From the NCBI RefSeq assembly GCF_025808395.1, contig NZ_CP075524.1, forward strand, positions 2,542,001-2,606,000: DNA of 64,000 bases, in the 5' to 3' direction. Below are positions 39,643 through 47,931 of the stretch, in pieces (within the stretch, counting starts at the first letter, position 1; each line of letters opens with the position of its first letter). The DNA comes from Microcella sp. Lineage in GTDB: Bacteria > Actinomycetota > Actinomycetes > Actinomycetales > Microbacteriaceae. Both the position numbers and the translations under genes were made by a program. The notes beneath the pieces were generated by a model that saw only the letters and a list, made by a program, of their open reading frames with translations, was not told where the DNA came from and made no database searches.

Positions 39643-39867
39643 CTATTCTTCGCCCGCGATGTGCTCGGGGTCGCTCGTATCGACGAGCCCGATCGCGACG
39701 CCGGTGTGGATGAGAAGGTCGGCGACCTGCAGCTGACCCCGACCGTGGTTCACCCGCAGCCAACCGGCGGTGCCGGTCGACAAGATGGCCTCGATCTCGA
39801 CCTTCAGGTCGCTCGCGTGGCGGGGCACGATGTACTCTTCGCCGTCGTAGTGGATGGTCGTGCGCAT
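39643..39867 (-). CDS. small beta-rich protein paired with a DUF7882-like gene (module 2)
   Basis: 74 residues: RTTIHYDGEEYIVPRHASDL, IEAILSTGTAGWLRVNHG, LLIHTGVAIGLVDTS. It aligns with the module-1 protein at 30055 and likewise follows a DUF7882-like gene, here overlapping its stop by one base (TGATG). GTG 39870 is an alternative start. AGGTGAGG lies upstream. Function unknown. Confidence 0.65.
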   Translation of the reverse strand: MRTTIHYDGEEYIVPRHASDLKVEIEAILSTGTAGWLRVNHGRGQLQVADLLIHTGVAIGLVDTSDPEHIAGEE

Positions 39868-40190
39868 CACGCGACCTCACCTTCTGCCGTATCGGCGGTC
39901 GGCTCGGGCACGATGTACAGCCCGGCGGGAGTGTTCGCCAGCAGCATGAGCTCGTCGATCCACGCGCGATTCAGCGAGGGTGCTCGGCTGCCGAAATACT
40001 TGAACGAGATCGGAATCGTCGGGTGCACCCAGATGACGCTGCGGCCGTTGCCGATCGACGCATCGTCTTTCCAGCTGAAGTAGAAGGCTTCGTTGCGTCG
40101 CAACTTGGCGCCCATCACCATCTGCAGATGAGCGAGCGTGCGGTCGTCGAAGTCGGCCGACAGAGTCGAGTCGTAGGTGAGCGTTCCCAT
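39867..40190 (-). CDS. DUF7882-like small protein (module 2)
   Basis: 107 residues: MGTLTYDSTLSADFDDRTLA, then MGAKLRRNEAFYFSW, GNGRSVIWVHPTIPI and FGSRAPSLNRAWIDEL. Paralogous to the gene at 30408 across its length. The ATG at 40190 is preceded by GAGGGG. No ligase, nuclease or transferase motif is visible despite the name often given to the family. Coupled with the next small gene. Confidence 0.75.
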   Translation of the reverse strand: MGTLTYDSTLSADFDDRTLAHLQMVMGAKLRRNEAFYFSWKDDASIGNGRSVIWVHPTIPISFKYFGSRAPSLNRAWIDELMLLANTPAGLYIVPEPTADTAEGEVA

Positions 40191-40315
40191 CGTTCCCCTC
40201 GATGCGCGTGGACGGTCAGGCAAAGCCATTATCTCACCGCGTCGGTCAGTCGTCAGCATCGCCAGAGTGCGTTCTGACCTGTCGCGCACCGAGGCACCGT
40301 CGATAGGCTCGCGGC

Positions 40316-41350
40316 ATGACCTGGCGCATGCCCGCAGAGACCGCCCCGCACGATCGCATCTGGATGGCCTTCCCTCGAGAGGGCGAAGTCATGGGCGACA
40401 GTTCGGCCGCTCGCGAGGCGACCTACGCGGCTTGGACGAACGTTGCTCATGCGATTCTGCCGTTCGAGCCCGTGACGATGGTCGTCGACCCGAGCGAGCT
40501 CGCCCGAGCACGGCAGTTGCTGAGTGCCGAGATCGAGATCGTCGAGGCACCGCTCGACGACTTCTGGATGCGCGACATCGGCCCCACGTTCGTCATCGAC
40601 GACGAGACGGGCGAGCTCGGTGGCATCGACTGGGTGTTCAACGCCTGGGGTGACCAGGGCGGAGAGTTCGCGCGCGACGCTCTCATCGCCGAGTTCGTGC
40701 TCGACCAGGCGGGGGTGACTCGGGTGCCAAGCTTGCTGGTGAACGAGGGCGGAGCGATTCACGTCGACGGCGAAGGCACCGTCATGGTCACCGAGACGGT
40801 GCAACTCGACCCGGGTCGCAACCGCTACGCCACGAAAGAGCGGGTCGAGGCCGAACTCGCTCGCACCCTGGGCACCTCGCGAACCATCTGGCTGCCGCGC
40901 GGGCTCACGCGCGACTACGAGCCGCTCGGCACGCGCGGGCACGTCGATATGATCGCCACCTTCGCCTCGCCGGGAGTCGTGCTCGTGCACGAGCAGCCAG
41001 ACGCCTCGCACCCCGACCATGCGGTCATGCGCGAAGTGCGTGCGGTGCTCGAGCAGTCGACGGATGCCGCGGGCCGAAGCCTGCAACTCGTCGACCTGCC
41101 GGCCCCGAGTCAGCTCACCGACGACGAAGGATTCGTCGACTGGAACTACGTCAATCACCTCACCGTGAACGGTGGCGTCATCGCGTGCGGCTACGACGAT
41201 GAGGTGGCGGATGCTCGTGCCCGCGAACTGCTGGGCGCGGCGTACCCCGGGCGCGAGGTGGTCACGGTCGACGCCCGCGAGATTCTCGCGCGGGGCGGCG
41301 GCATCCACTGCATCACGCAGCAGCAGCCGCGCGTCGGCAGCGCCGCATGA
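40316..41350 (+). CDS. aguA: agmatine deiminase (peptidyl-arginine deiminase family)
   Basis: 344 residues. Family motifs: MPAETAPHDRIWMAFPREGE at the N terminus, LDDFWMRDIGPTFV near 80-92, GHVDMIATF (catalytic His), and the nucleophile Cys332 in GGGIHCITQQ at the end. The reaction expected is agmatine to N-carbamoylputrescine plus ammonia. The stop overlaps the amidase start (ATGA). The adjacent amidase might act on the product, though canonical N-carbamoylputrescine amidases belong to the nitrilase family. Confidence 0.9.
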   Translation: MTWRMPAETAPHDRIWMAFPREGEVMGDSSAAREATYAAWTNVAHAILPFEPVTMVVDPSELARARQLLSAEIEIVEAPLDDFWMRDIGPTFVIDDETGELGGIDWVFNAWGDQGGEFARDALIAEFVLDQAGVTRVPSLLVNEGGAIHVDGEGTVMVTETVQLDPGRNRYATKERVEAELARTLGTSRTIWLPRGLTRDYEPLGTRGHVDMIATFASPGVVLVHEQPDASHPDHAVMREVRAVLEQSTDAAGRSLQLVDLPAPSQLTDDEGFVDWNYVNHLTVNGGVIACGYDDEVADARARELLGAAYPGREVVTVDAREILARGGGIHCITQQQPRVGSAA

Positions 41351-43086
41351 GTCGCATCGCGCTCGTCGAGACGAGCATCCCGCAGTTGGCGACGGCGCTC
41401 GCCGCCGGAAAGGTGACAGCTGTCGACCTCGTGCAGGGCTACCTCGACCGCATCGCGGCCTACGACCGCGAGCCGTCGGCCGATGGCGCCCGCCCCGCCC
41501 TCAACGCCGTGATCGTCGACAACCCCGCCGCGCTCGACGAGGCGCGGGCGAGCGACGCACGGCGAGCATCCGGCGCTTCTCTCGGCCCGCTCGACGGCAT
41601 TCCCTACATCGCGAAAGACAGCTACATGGTGCGCGGCCTCACCGTGGCAAGCGGGTCGCCCGCCTTCGCCGACCTCATCGCGCAGCACGACGCCTTCACC
41701 GTCGAGCGTTTGCGCGCCGCCGGCGCGATCTGCCTCGGGCTCACGAACATGCCGCCCATGGCCAACGGCGGCATGCAGCGCGGGCTCTACGGCCGCGCCG
41801 AGAGCCCCTACAACCCTGCCTACCTGACGGCACCCTTCGGCTCGGGTTCGTCGAACGGTTCGGGTTCGGGGCTTGCCGCGAGCTTCGCGGCGTTCGCGCT
41901 CGCCGAAGAGACGTGGTCGAGTGGCCGAGGCCCGGCGAGCAACAACGGCCTGTGCTGCTACACCCCGAGCTGGGGAGTCATCTCGGTGCGCGGCAACTGG
42001 CCACTTGTGCCGACGATGGACGTCGTTGTTCCGTACACGCGCACGATGGCCGAGCTGCTGCTGGTGCTCGACGCAGTGGTGGCCGGCGATGCCACGGCGC
42101 GCGGAGACTTCTGGCGCGTGCAGCCGTGGGTGAGCATCCCGCCCGCATCGCAACTGCGCCCCGAGTCATACCCCGCCCTCGCCGACCCGGCCGCACTGCG
42201 CGGTGCGCGCCTCGGGGTGCCGCGCCTCTATATCGGCGACACCGCGAACGACGACCCGATCGAGACTCGGCCGTCGGTGATTGCGCAGTGGCAGAAGGCG
42301 CGCGCTGATCTCGAGGCGGCGGGCGCGTCAGTAGTCGAGGTCGACCTACCGGTCGTGCGCGACTACGAATCGCGGGGGCGAATGGATGACCGGTCTCTCG
42401 TCGCCCGCGGCTTCGTGCCCCCCGGCTATGCCGAGCGTGAGCTCTACGAGCTGAGCATGTGGGGGTGGAGCGAGTTCTTGCGCTCCAACGCCGACCCCGC
42501 ACTGCATGAGCTCGCCGATGTTCAGCCTGACCTGATCTTTCCGACGCCGCCCGGGTCACTGCCGGGTCGCTACGACGACCACCTCAGCCGGTTCGCGCCC
42601 GAAGATGTGCCGCTCGAAGAGTATGTGCACCGCGCTCGCGCACACGGTGTGCCCGAGCTCGACGAGATCGACGATCTGCCCGAGGGGGTGCTCGGCCTCG
42701 ACCGTGCCCGTCGAGAACTCTTCGACGAGTGGCTTGAGCGCGAAGGCCTTGACGCGATCGTGTTTCCGGCGGTCGCCGACATCGGCCCCGCCGACGCCGA
42801 CGTGAACCCCGCGAGCGCAGAACTCGCCTGGCGCAACGGCACGTGGGTGGCGAACGGCAACCTCGTGTGGCGGCACCTCGGCATTCCCACGGTGCAAGTG
42901 CCGATGGGCTTGCTCGATGACATCGGCATGCCGATCGGCCTCACGTTTGCGGGTCGCGGCTGGGACGACGCCCGACTGCTCGCCTTCGGCGCGGCCTTCG
43001 AGGCGTCTGCGCGGCGTGCGGGCTCGGCGCTCGGTAGCACGCGGGTGGCCCCGGCGCTCACGCCCGAACTGCCGGTCGAGGGCTAA
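41347..43086 (+). CDS. amidase signature family protein
   Basis: 579 residues. The Ser-cisSer-Lys triad is recognisable: Lys90 in GIPYIAKDSYMV, cis-Ser in FGSGSSNGSGSG (168-169), nucleophile Ser192 in ETWSSGRGPASNNG, shifted from the usual DTGGSIRxPA wording. It hydrolyses an amide; the substrate could be an aliphatic amide or a carbamoyl/formyl amine given the neighbours. Long for the family because of an insert near 380-460. ATGA overlap with aguA. Confidence 0.88.
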   Translation: MSRIALVETSIPQLATALAAGKVTAVDLVQGYLDRIAAYDREPSADGARPALNAVIVDNPAALDEARASDARRASGASLGPLDGIPYIAKDSYMVRGLTVASGSPAFADLIAQHDAFTVERLRAAGAICLGLTNMPPMANGGMQRGLYGRAESPYNPAYLTAPFGSGSSNGSGSGLAASFAAFALAEETWSSGRGPASNNGLCCYTPSWGVISVRGNWPLVPTMDVVVPYTRTMAELLLVLDAVVAGDATARGDFWRVQPWVSIPPASQLRPESYPALADPAALRGARLGVPRLYIGDTANDDPIETRPSVIAQWQKARADLEAAGASVVEVDLPVVRDYESRGRMDDRSLVARGFVPPGYAERELYELSMWGWSEFLRSNADPALHELADVQPDLIFPTPPGSLPGRYDDHLSRFAPEDVPLEEYVHRARAHGVPELDEIDDLPEGVLGLDRARRELFDEWLEREGLDAIVFPAVADIGPADADVNPASAELAWRNGTWVANGNLVWRHLGIPTVQVPMGLLDDIGMPIGLTFAGRGWDDARLLAFGAAFEASARRAGSALGSTRVAPALTPELPVEG

Positions 43087-43095
43087 GGTCACGAG

Positions 43096-43965
43096 GTGAC
43101 CGACAACGAGAACACCCGCGAGATCGACGAGGGAATCGTCACCGATTTCTCGACGCGCATGAGCTACGGCTCATACCTGGCACTCGACGAGCTGCTGCAA
43201 CTGCAGCGCCCCATCAGCGAGCCCGAGCACCACGACGAGATGCTGTTCATCATCCAGCATCAGACGAGCGAACTCTGGATGAAGCTGCTGCTGCACGAGG
43301 CTCGCGCGGCCCGTCAGTGCCTCATTGATGACGACCTCGGCGGTGCGCTGAAGCGCATCGCGCGCATCAAGCACATTCAAGAGGCGCTCATTCAGCAGTG
43401 GAGCGTGCTCGCGACACTCACACCCACCGAATACGCCGAGTTCCGCGGTTTTCTCGCCAACTCGTCGGGCTTTCAGTCGCACCAGTACCGCGCTATCGAG
43501 TTCATTCTGGGCAACAAGAACGCCGGCATGCTCAGTGTCTTCGAGAGCGACCCGGCGGCACACGCTGTGCTCGACGGGCTACTGCACGAGCCGAGCCTGT
43601 ACGACGAGTTCTTGCGGCACCTGGCGCGGCAGGGCATCCCGATCCCCGCGAGCGTGCTCGAGCGCGACGTGACGAAGGCGCACGTCTTCACGCCCGAGCT
43701 CGTGCCTGTGTTCGTGTCGATCTACGAGGGGGCGCACGGCCCCGACGAGGCGAACTGGCGCGTCTACGAGGCCTGCGAAGAGCTGGTCGACCTCGAAGAC
43801 AACTTTCAGCTCTGGCGCTTTCGCCACTTGCGCACGGTGCGCCGCACCATCGGGTTCAAGCGCGGCACGGGAGGCTCGGCGGGCGTCGACTTCTTGCAAC
43901 GAGCGCTCGACCTCACCTTTTTTCCTGAGCTGTACGCGGTGCGCACCGAGATCGGTCAGCAGTGA
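43096..43965 (+). CDS. kynA: tryptophan 2,3-dioxygenase
   Basis: 289 residues, GTG start. Family signatures: MSYGSYLALDELLQLQ, HHDEMLFIIQHQTSELWMKL, the GFLANSSGFQSHQYR segment, VDLEDNFQLWRFRHL with the heme-proximal His region, and IGFKRGTGGSAGVDFLQRAL. Heme-dependent oxidation of tryptophan to N-formylkynurenine, the first step of the kynurenine route. No kynurenine formamidase or kynU is in the window; the coupled downstream amidohydrolase could take the next step. Confidence 0.95.
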   Translation: MTDNENTREIDEGIVTDFSTRMSYGSYLALDELLQLQRPISEPEHHDEMLFIIQHQTSELWMKLLLHEARAARQCLIDDDLGGALKRIARIKHIQEALIQQWSVLATLTPTEYAEFRGFLANSSGFQSHQYRAIEFILGNKNAGMLSVFESDPAAHAVLDGLLHEPSLYDEFLRHLARQGIPIPASVLERDVTKAHVFTPELVPVFVSIYEGAHGPDEANWRVYEACEELVDLEDNFQLWRFRHLRTVRRTIGFKRGTGGSAGVDFLQRALDLTFFPELYAVRTEIGQQ

Positions 43966-45008
43966 CACCGAAGGTGATGGATGCTCCGCCGGCCGTCTTC
44001 GCCGTCGACGACGTCTGGCGCGGCACGTGGATGGGCCCGAGCCTCGTGCGTCGTGGCGGCTCGACGCTGCACTATGTCGGCCCGGTGGACTCGTCGGTGC
44101 CAGCCGCCGAGCCATTGCCCGGAGTGCTGCTGCCCGGGTGGTGCGACCACCATGTGCACCTGCAGCTCTTGCCGAACGATGCCCGCACGTCGCTCGCGCA
44201 GGGGGGTCTGTCGAGGGTGATCGATCTCGGCGGTGAGCCTCGCGAACTGTCGGAGTTGCCAGTCGTCGATGCCTTCGGCGTCGAGGTCGTGCATGCTGGC
44301 GCGTTTCTGACGGCGCCCGGCGGGTACCCGAGCGACCGGGCGTGGGCGCCCACGGGTTCGTGGCGCGAGATCGCCTCGGCCGATGATGCCGAGTCGGCCG
44401 TGTTCGAGCAGGTTGCACTGGGCGCATCGCGCATCAAGATCGCCCTCAACGCAGAGGCCGGGCCGGTCTGGAGCGATGCGCTTCTCGCCGAGGTCGTCGC
44501 CGACATCCGCGCGGTGGGGCTGCCCGTGGTGGCGCACGTCGAGGGCGCAGGGCAGGCGGCGAGGGCCATCGCGGCCGGCGTCGACGTGCTCGCTCATGCG
44601 CCGTTCAGCGAGGTGCTGCCGCACGAGCTCATCACGCAGGCTGTCGCGCAGGGTCAGCGGTGGGTGTCGACGCTCGCCATCCACGCCGATCGCGCGGCAG
44701 CGCTCGAGAATGTGCGCGCCTTCCGGGCTGCGGGCGGTGAGGTGCTCTACGGCAGCGACCTCGGCAACGGCGAGCAGCCGCTCGGCGTCAACCAGGCCGA
44801 GCTCGCGGCGCTCGCCGAGGCGGGGCTCGATGAGACCGCTGTGCTGCGCGCTCTCGTCGGCGGCTTCGGTCGGGGCCGCTGGAAGAAACGCGTGACCTGG
44901 ATGCTCGAGCGCCCTGCTTCGGTGCTCGACCTCGCCAGCGCTGTGTCGGTGGGCGTCGGCGATCTCGAGTCGCTCTCTGAGCGGAGCCGGCGCACCCCCG
45001 GCTCGTGA
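43962..45008 (+). CDS. amidohydrolase superfamily protein
   Basis: 348 residues, GTG start overlapping the kynA stop (GTGA). LLPGWCDHHVHLQLLP carries the metal-binding HxH, HVEGAGQAARAIAAGVDVLA and AILHAD-like stretches further ligands, and YGSDLGNG the catalytic Asp. Family members hydrolyse C-N bonds in ring or chain amides. Being coupled to kynA, it might process N-formylkynurenine or a related compound; this is inference from position. C terminus rich in polar residues. Confidence 0.8.
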   Translation: MTPKVMDAPPAVFAVDDVWRGTWMGPSLVRRGGSTLHYVGPVDSSVPAAEPLPGVLLPGWCDHHVHLQLLPNDARTSLAQGGLSRVIDLGGEPRELSELPVVDAFGVEVVHAGAFLTAPGGYPSDRAWAPTGSWREIASADDAESAVFEQVALGASRIKIALNAEAGPVWSDALLAEVVADIRAVGLPVVAHVEGAGQAARAIAAGVDVLAHAPFSEVLPHELITQAVAQGQRWVSTLAIHADRAAALENVRAFRAAGGEVLYGSDLGNGEQPLGVNQAELAALAEAGLDETAVLRALVGGFGRGRWKKRVTWMLERPASVLDLASAVSVGVGDLESLSERSRRTPGS

Positions 45009-45021
45009 TTGCCGCAGTCGG

Positions 45022-45468
45022 CTACAGGGGGTGCCGGATGTCGGTCTCGCAGTAGACGGTGGTGCGGGCTTCGGTCGATGCGCACGCGCCATCGATCAGC
45101 GTGAGGTCGTCAAGCGCACGAGGCAGGGTCAGCACGTATCGCACCTGGTCGTTGCCCTGGCACTCCGCCGCTTCGGGCGGGCCAGGGCTCACGGTGAAGG
45201 TGATGACGGCTTCGGTCTCGGTGAGCTCGACCGTCGGCTCGTTGACGGTTCCGGTCACGCCGCTGTTGCACCCGAGGCGCGTCACGAGCACGGCGATCTC
45301 GGTCGACGTCGCGTCGAGTTGCTGCTGCGGTGCGAGCTCCCACACCGCGGTCGCGCGGTCGCTCTCGATGATGGTCGTGCACGCTCCGAGGGTCAGAGCC
45401 ATCGTCGAGGTCAGCGCTAGCGACGCTGCCCATGCGCCGATCGTCGTCGCCATCGTTCGGTGTCGCAC
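45022..45468 (-). CDS. small lipoprotein of unknown function
   Basis: 148 residues. The signal peptide with lipobox (MALTLGAC) is preceded by the basic segment VRHRTMATT, so GTG 45468 is preferred to ATG 45453 (no positive charge) or ATG 45495. The mature domain is beta-rich with two Cys pairs (RLGCNSG, AAECQG, DGACAS, VYCETD) that could form disulfides. Convergent with the amidohydrolase gene. No known family recognised. Confidence 0.7.
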   Translation of the reverse strand: MRHRTMATTIGAWAASLALTSTMALTLGACTTIIESDRATAVWELAPQQQLDATSTEIAVLVTRLGCNSGVTGTVNEPTVELTETEAVITFTVSPGPPEAAECQGNDQVRYVLTLPRALDDLTLIDGACASTEARTTVYCETDIRHPL

Positions 45469-45576
45469 GGAGTCAGCCCCTGCCTTCGCGGTCATCCCAC
45501 ACTCTACAAAACTCGTCAGATTCCGGTTCGACTGACGCTGCACGAAGCGTGTCTGCCCTAGAACGGGGCCGTGGCC

Positions 45577-45636
45577 GGTGCTGGTGCTGGTGCTGGTGCT
45601 GGTGCTGGTGCTGGTGCTGGTGCTGGTGCTGGTGCT
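45577..45636 (+). repeat. (GGTGCT)10 microsatellite
   Basis: Ten uninterrupted GGTGCT units, then GGTGGTGATACC and three GGTGCC units (45649-45666). Upstream of the lipoprotein gene start by about 110 bases and in an intergenic region, so length changes could affect expression but not a protein. Confidence 0.95.
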
Positions 45637-45673
45637 GGTGGTGATACCGGTGCCGGTGCCGGTGCCCGCATGC

Positions 45674-45726
45674 TTCCGCAACAGCGGACGGGGCGAGAAC
45701 GATTCACCCCTTCCGCTGTTGTGGAA
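45674..45726. repeat. palindromic repeat element, copy 2
   Basis: TTCCGCAACAGCGGA (45674-45688) is inverted as TCCGCTGTTGTGGAA (45712-45726) with one G-U, and an inner GGGG/CCCC pair extends the stem after one mismatch. Shares TTCnnCAACnnCGGA with 20342-20396. Confidence 0.7.
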
Positions 45727-45862
45727 GGAGCGCGAAGGCAAGTCGTGTGCCGTGCACAGACAGACAGCGAAGAGCAGGCGAAGAGGGGCGTTCAGGCGGG
45801 GGCAAGCCGGGGCAGACGGGGTCAAGCCGGGGGAGGCGGGCGGCTGGGCGGCGCGGGCCGGC

Positions 45863-46186
45863 CTAGCCCTGCACGAGGGGAGCGCCCCAGCCGTCGTAGT
45901 CGCCGTGGTGCCCAGCGACGACGCCGAAGACCTCTTCGACCATGCGGTCGGCCGTCTCGACATCGACCGTCGCCTGCTGCGTGGCCCGCAGCGTCGCGCG
46001 AAACACCATTCGCCGCGCGACCGTCACGCTGTAGCCGAGCTGCTCGAGGGCGGCTGCCGCGGCGCGAGCATCCTTGATGGCGGAGAAATTCGCGAAGTGC
46101 TCGACCTCGCGGGGTGCGTCGACGTTGTCACGCATCTTGATGCGTTGCGAGTACTGCTCGACGTTGCACGTCAAGTGCGTCTGCAT
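45863..46186 (-). CDS. RraB-domain (ribonuclease E inhibitor B-like) protein
   Basis: 107 residues: MQTHLTCNVEQYSQRIKMRD, then VEHFANFSAIKDARAAAAAL, GYSVTVARRMVFRATLRATQ and a C-terminal HHGDYDGWGAPLV. The pattern of a small ferredoxin-like fold ending in GDYDGWGAP is typical of RraB (DUF1260-like) proteins, which in E. coli modulate RNase E. The role here is unproven. ATG 46186 avoids an extension through the divergent promoter region. Confidence 0.78.
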   Translation of the reverse strand: MQTHLTCNVEQYSQRIKMRDNVDAPREVEHFANFSAIKDARAAAAALEQLGYSVTVARRMVFRATLRATQQATVDVETADRMVEEVFGVVAGHHGDYDGWGAPLVQG

Positions 46187-46247
46187 ATCAGCCACTCGCG
46201 CGATGGTAGACCAGTATGGAGATAACCGCACATCCCGCGGACCACAT

Positions 46248-46266
46248 ACACCGCCACAAGCGGTGT
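46248..46266. promoter_or_regulatory. inverted repeat upstream of the amino acid dehydrogenase gene
   Basis: ACACCGC (46248-46254) and GCGGTGT (46260-46266) flank CACAA, ending 6 bases before the GGAGG of the dehydrogenase gene. Probably an operator for a local amino acid or branched-chain regulator. The regulator is not in the window. Confidence 0.55.
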
Positions 46267-46282
46267 GCACTTGGAGGCTTCA

Positions 46283-47359
46283 ATGTTGAACACCATTGCG
46301 TCGAACACCACCGCGCCCACTCTGCTGCCCGACTTCGATCACGAACGGGTCACCACCGTCACCGGCTCGCGATCGGGCTTGCGCATCACCGCCGCCCTGC
46401 ACTCCAGCGCCCTCGGCCCGGCCCTCGGCGGCTGCCGGCTCTGGACCTATGACCACTGGCTCGACGGTGTCGCCGACGCGATGCGACTCTCCCGTGCGAT
46501 GACCATGAAGAACGCGCTCGCCGACGTCGGAGCGGGCGGCGGCAAAGCCGTCATCGCGCTCGCGGCGGGCGATGAACTCGATGCCGCGCGCCGACGCGAC
46601 GCCCTGCTCGACCTCGGCGACCTCGTCGAGTCGTTCGGCGGCGCCTACATCACGACCGAAGACGTCGGAGTCACCGAGCGCGACATGGCCATCGTTCGAG
46701 AGCGCACCCAGCATGTCGTCGGGCTGCCCGCCGACGATGGCGGGTCGGGCGAGCCCGCCGCCGGCACCGCGCTCGGCGTGTTCGTCTCGATCGAGCGCGT
46801 GCTGCACGCGGTGTTCGGCTCGGCGTCGATCGAGGGCCGCACCTTCGTCGTCTCAGGGCTCGGGCAGGTGGGCGCGCGACTCGCCCGGCTGCTCGCAGGC
46901 GCGGGCGCCACTCTGTTCGTCACCGACATCAACCCCACCGCGCTCGCCATCGCCGACGAGCTCGGCGCCACCTGGATCAGCCCAGACTCCGCCGTCACGA
47001 CCGAAGCCGACGTGTTCGTTCCCGCCGGCCTCGGCGGCATACTCACCGCACCCGTGATCGAGCAGCTGCCGGTGCGTGCCGTGTGCGGCCCGGCGAACAA
47101 TCCCCTGGCCGAGCGAACGGGAGCCGACGCCCTCGCCGCGCGGGGCATCCTGTACGCCCCCGACTACGTCGTCAACGCGGGCGGAGTCATCCACCTCGCG
47201 CTCACCGAACGGGGCGAGAGCGCGGCAGACGTCGAAGCCCGGCTGCGCAGCATCGGCGACACCCTCGCCGACGTGCTCGCCAGCGCCGACGCTCGGGGCA
47301 TCACGCCCCTCGACGCCGCCGACGCCATCGCGCTCGAGCGCGTGGCGGCCGCGCGCTGA
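46283..47359 (+). CDS. leucine/phenylalanine/valine dehydrogenase family protein
   Basis: 358 residues. ELFV dehydrogenase motifs: LGGCRLWTYDH, catalytic lysines in MTMKNALADVG and GGGKAVIAL, ITTEDVGVTERDM, and the NAD-binding SGLGQVGARLARLL. The length and GGCR motif favour leucine/phenylalanine/valine dehydrogenase over glutamate dehydrogenase. It would deaminate a branched-chain or aromatic amino acid with NAD+. Strong GGAGG five bases before the ATG. The stop codon sits in a GCGCGC hairpin. Confidence 0.88.
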   Translation: MLNTIASNTTAPTLLPDFDHERVTTVTGSRSGLRITAALHSSALGPALGGCRLWTYDHWLDGVADAMRLSRAMTMKNALADVGAGGGKAVIALAAGDELDAARRRDALLDLGDLVESFGGAYITTEDVGVTERDMAIVRERTQHVVGLPADDGGSGEPAAGTALGVFVSIERVLHAVFGSASIEGRTFVVSGLGQVGARLARLLAGAGATLFVTDINPTALAIADELGATWISPDSAVTTEADVFVPAGLGGILTAPVIEQLPVRAVCGPANNPLAERTGADALAARGILYAPDYVVNAGGVIHLALTERGESAADVEARLRSIGDTLADVLASADARGITPLDAADAIALERVAAAR

Positions 47360-47365
47360 GCGCGC
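47351..47365 (+). terminator. hairpin with the dehydrogenase stop codon as loop
   Basis: GCGCGC (47351-47356), TGA stop (47357-47359) and GCGCGC (47360-47365) form a perfect six-pair hairpin. Short, so it is perhaps only a pause or mRNA 3'-end signal. Confidence 0.35.
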
Positions 47366-47451
47366 GCACCTGAGAAGTCAACCCCCTGACGTCGCGCGAG
47401 CCCTCGACCTAGCGTGGGCACGCACGACCAGCGAACGAAAGGGAGTTCGAC

Positions 47452-47925
47452 ATGGCTACCGTCACGTCACAGATCGACATCGACATGCCCATCTCGACCG
47501 TCTACAACCAGTGGACGCAGTTCGAGAGCTTTCCGCAGTTCATGGGGGGCGTCGACTCGGTGATCCAAGTCACCGACACCCTCACGGCGTGGAAGGTCTC
47601 GATCGCGGGGGTGTCGCGCGAGTTCGAGGCCGAGATCGTCGAGCAGTCGCCCGACGAGCGCGTCGCCTGGAAGTCGACCGCCGGTGAAGAGCACAGCGGC
47701 GTTGTCACCTTTCACCGCCTCGACGCAGATCGCACCCGCATCGCCCTGCAATTGACGTGGGAGCCGCAAGGAGTCGTCGAAACGGTGGGCGCCCTGCTGC
47801 AGGTCGACGACATTCAGATCGACCGCGACCTGCACCGATTCAAAGAACTCATCGAGCAGAACGGCTTCGAGACCGGAGCCTGGCGCGGAGAAGTCGACCG
47901 CGAGCCAGACGCCACCGGCCGCTGA
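47452..47925 (+). CDS. SRPBCC (polyketide cyclase/START-like) protein
   Basis: 157 residues: IDIDMPISTVYNQWTQFESF, MGGVDSVIQVTDTLTAWKVS, EIVEQSPDERVAWKS and a C-terminal DLHRFKELIEQNGF. Typical of the COG5637 SRPBCC family of small-ligand binding proteins, stress- or membrane-associated in actinobacteria. Stand-alone gene preceded by AAAGGGAG. Ligand unknown. Confidence 0.87.
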   Translation: MATVTSQIDIDMPISTVYNQWTQFESFPQFMGGVDSVIQVTDTLTAWKVSIAGVSREFEAEIVEQSPDERVAWKSTAGEEHSGVVTFHRLDADRTRIALQLTWEPQGVVETVGALLQVDDIQIDRDLHRFKELIEQNGFETGAWRGEVDREPDATGR

Positions 47926-47931
47926 CGCGGC

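Larger units (their letters stand above)
45469..45862. other. gene-free interval with repeats
   Basis: Holds ten perfect GGTGCT units, three GGTGCC units, a palindromic element and a purine-rich stretch up to the rraB-like stop. Open frames through the hexamer repeat encode only Gly-Ala or Leu-Val dipeptide runs and have no ribosome-binding site, so I see no gene. Confidence 0.75.

Noticed and set aside
45577..45666. CRISPR-like array at the hexamer repeats
   Set aside because: The unit is six bases without spacers; no cas genes in the window.
45571..46225. Frames through the GGTGCT repeat encoding Gly-Ala or Leu-Val runs
   Set aside because: No ribosome-binding site, dipeptide repeat only, and continuation is antisense to the rraB-like gene.
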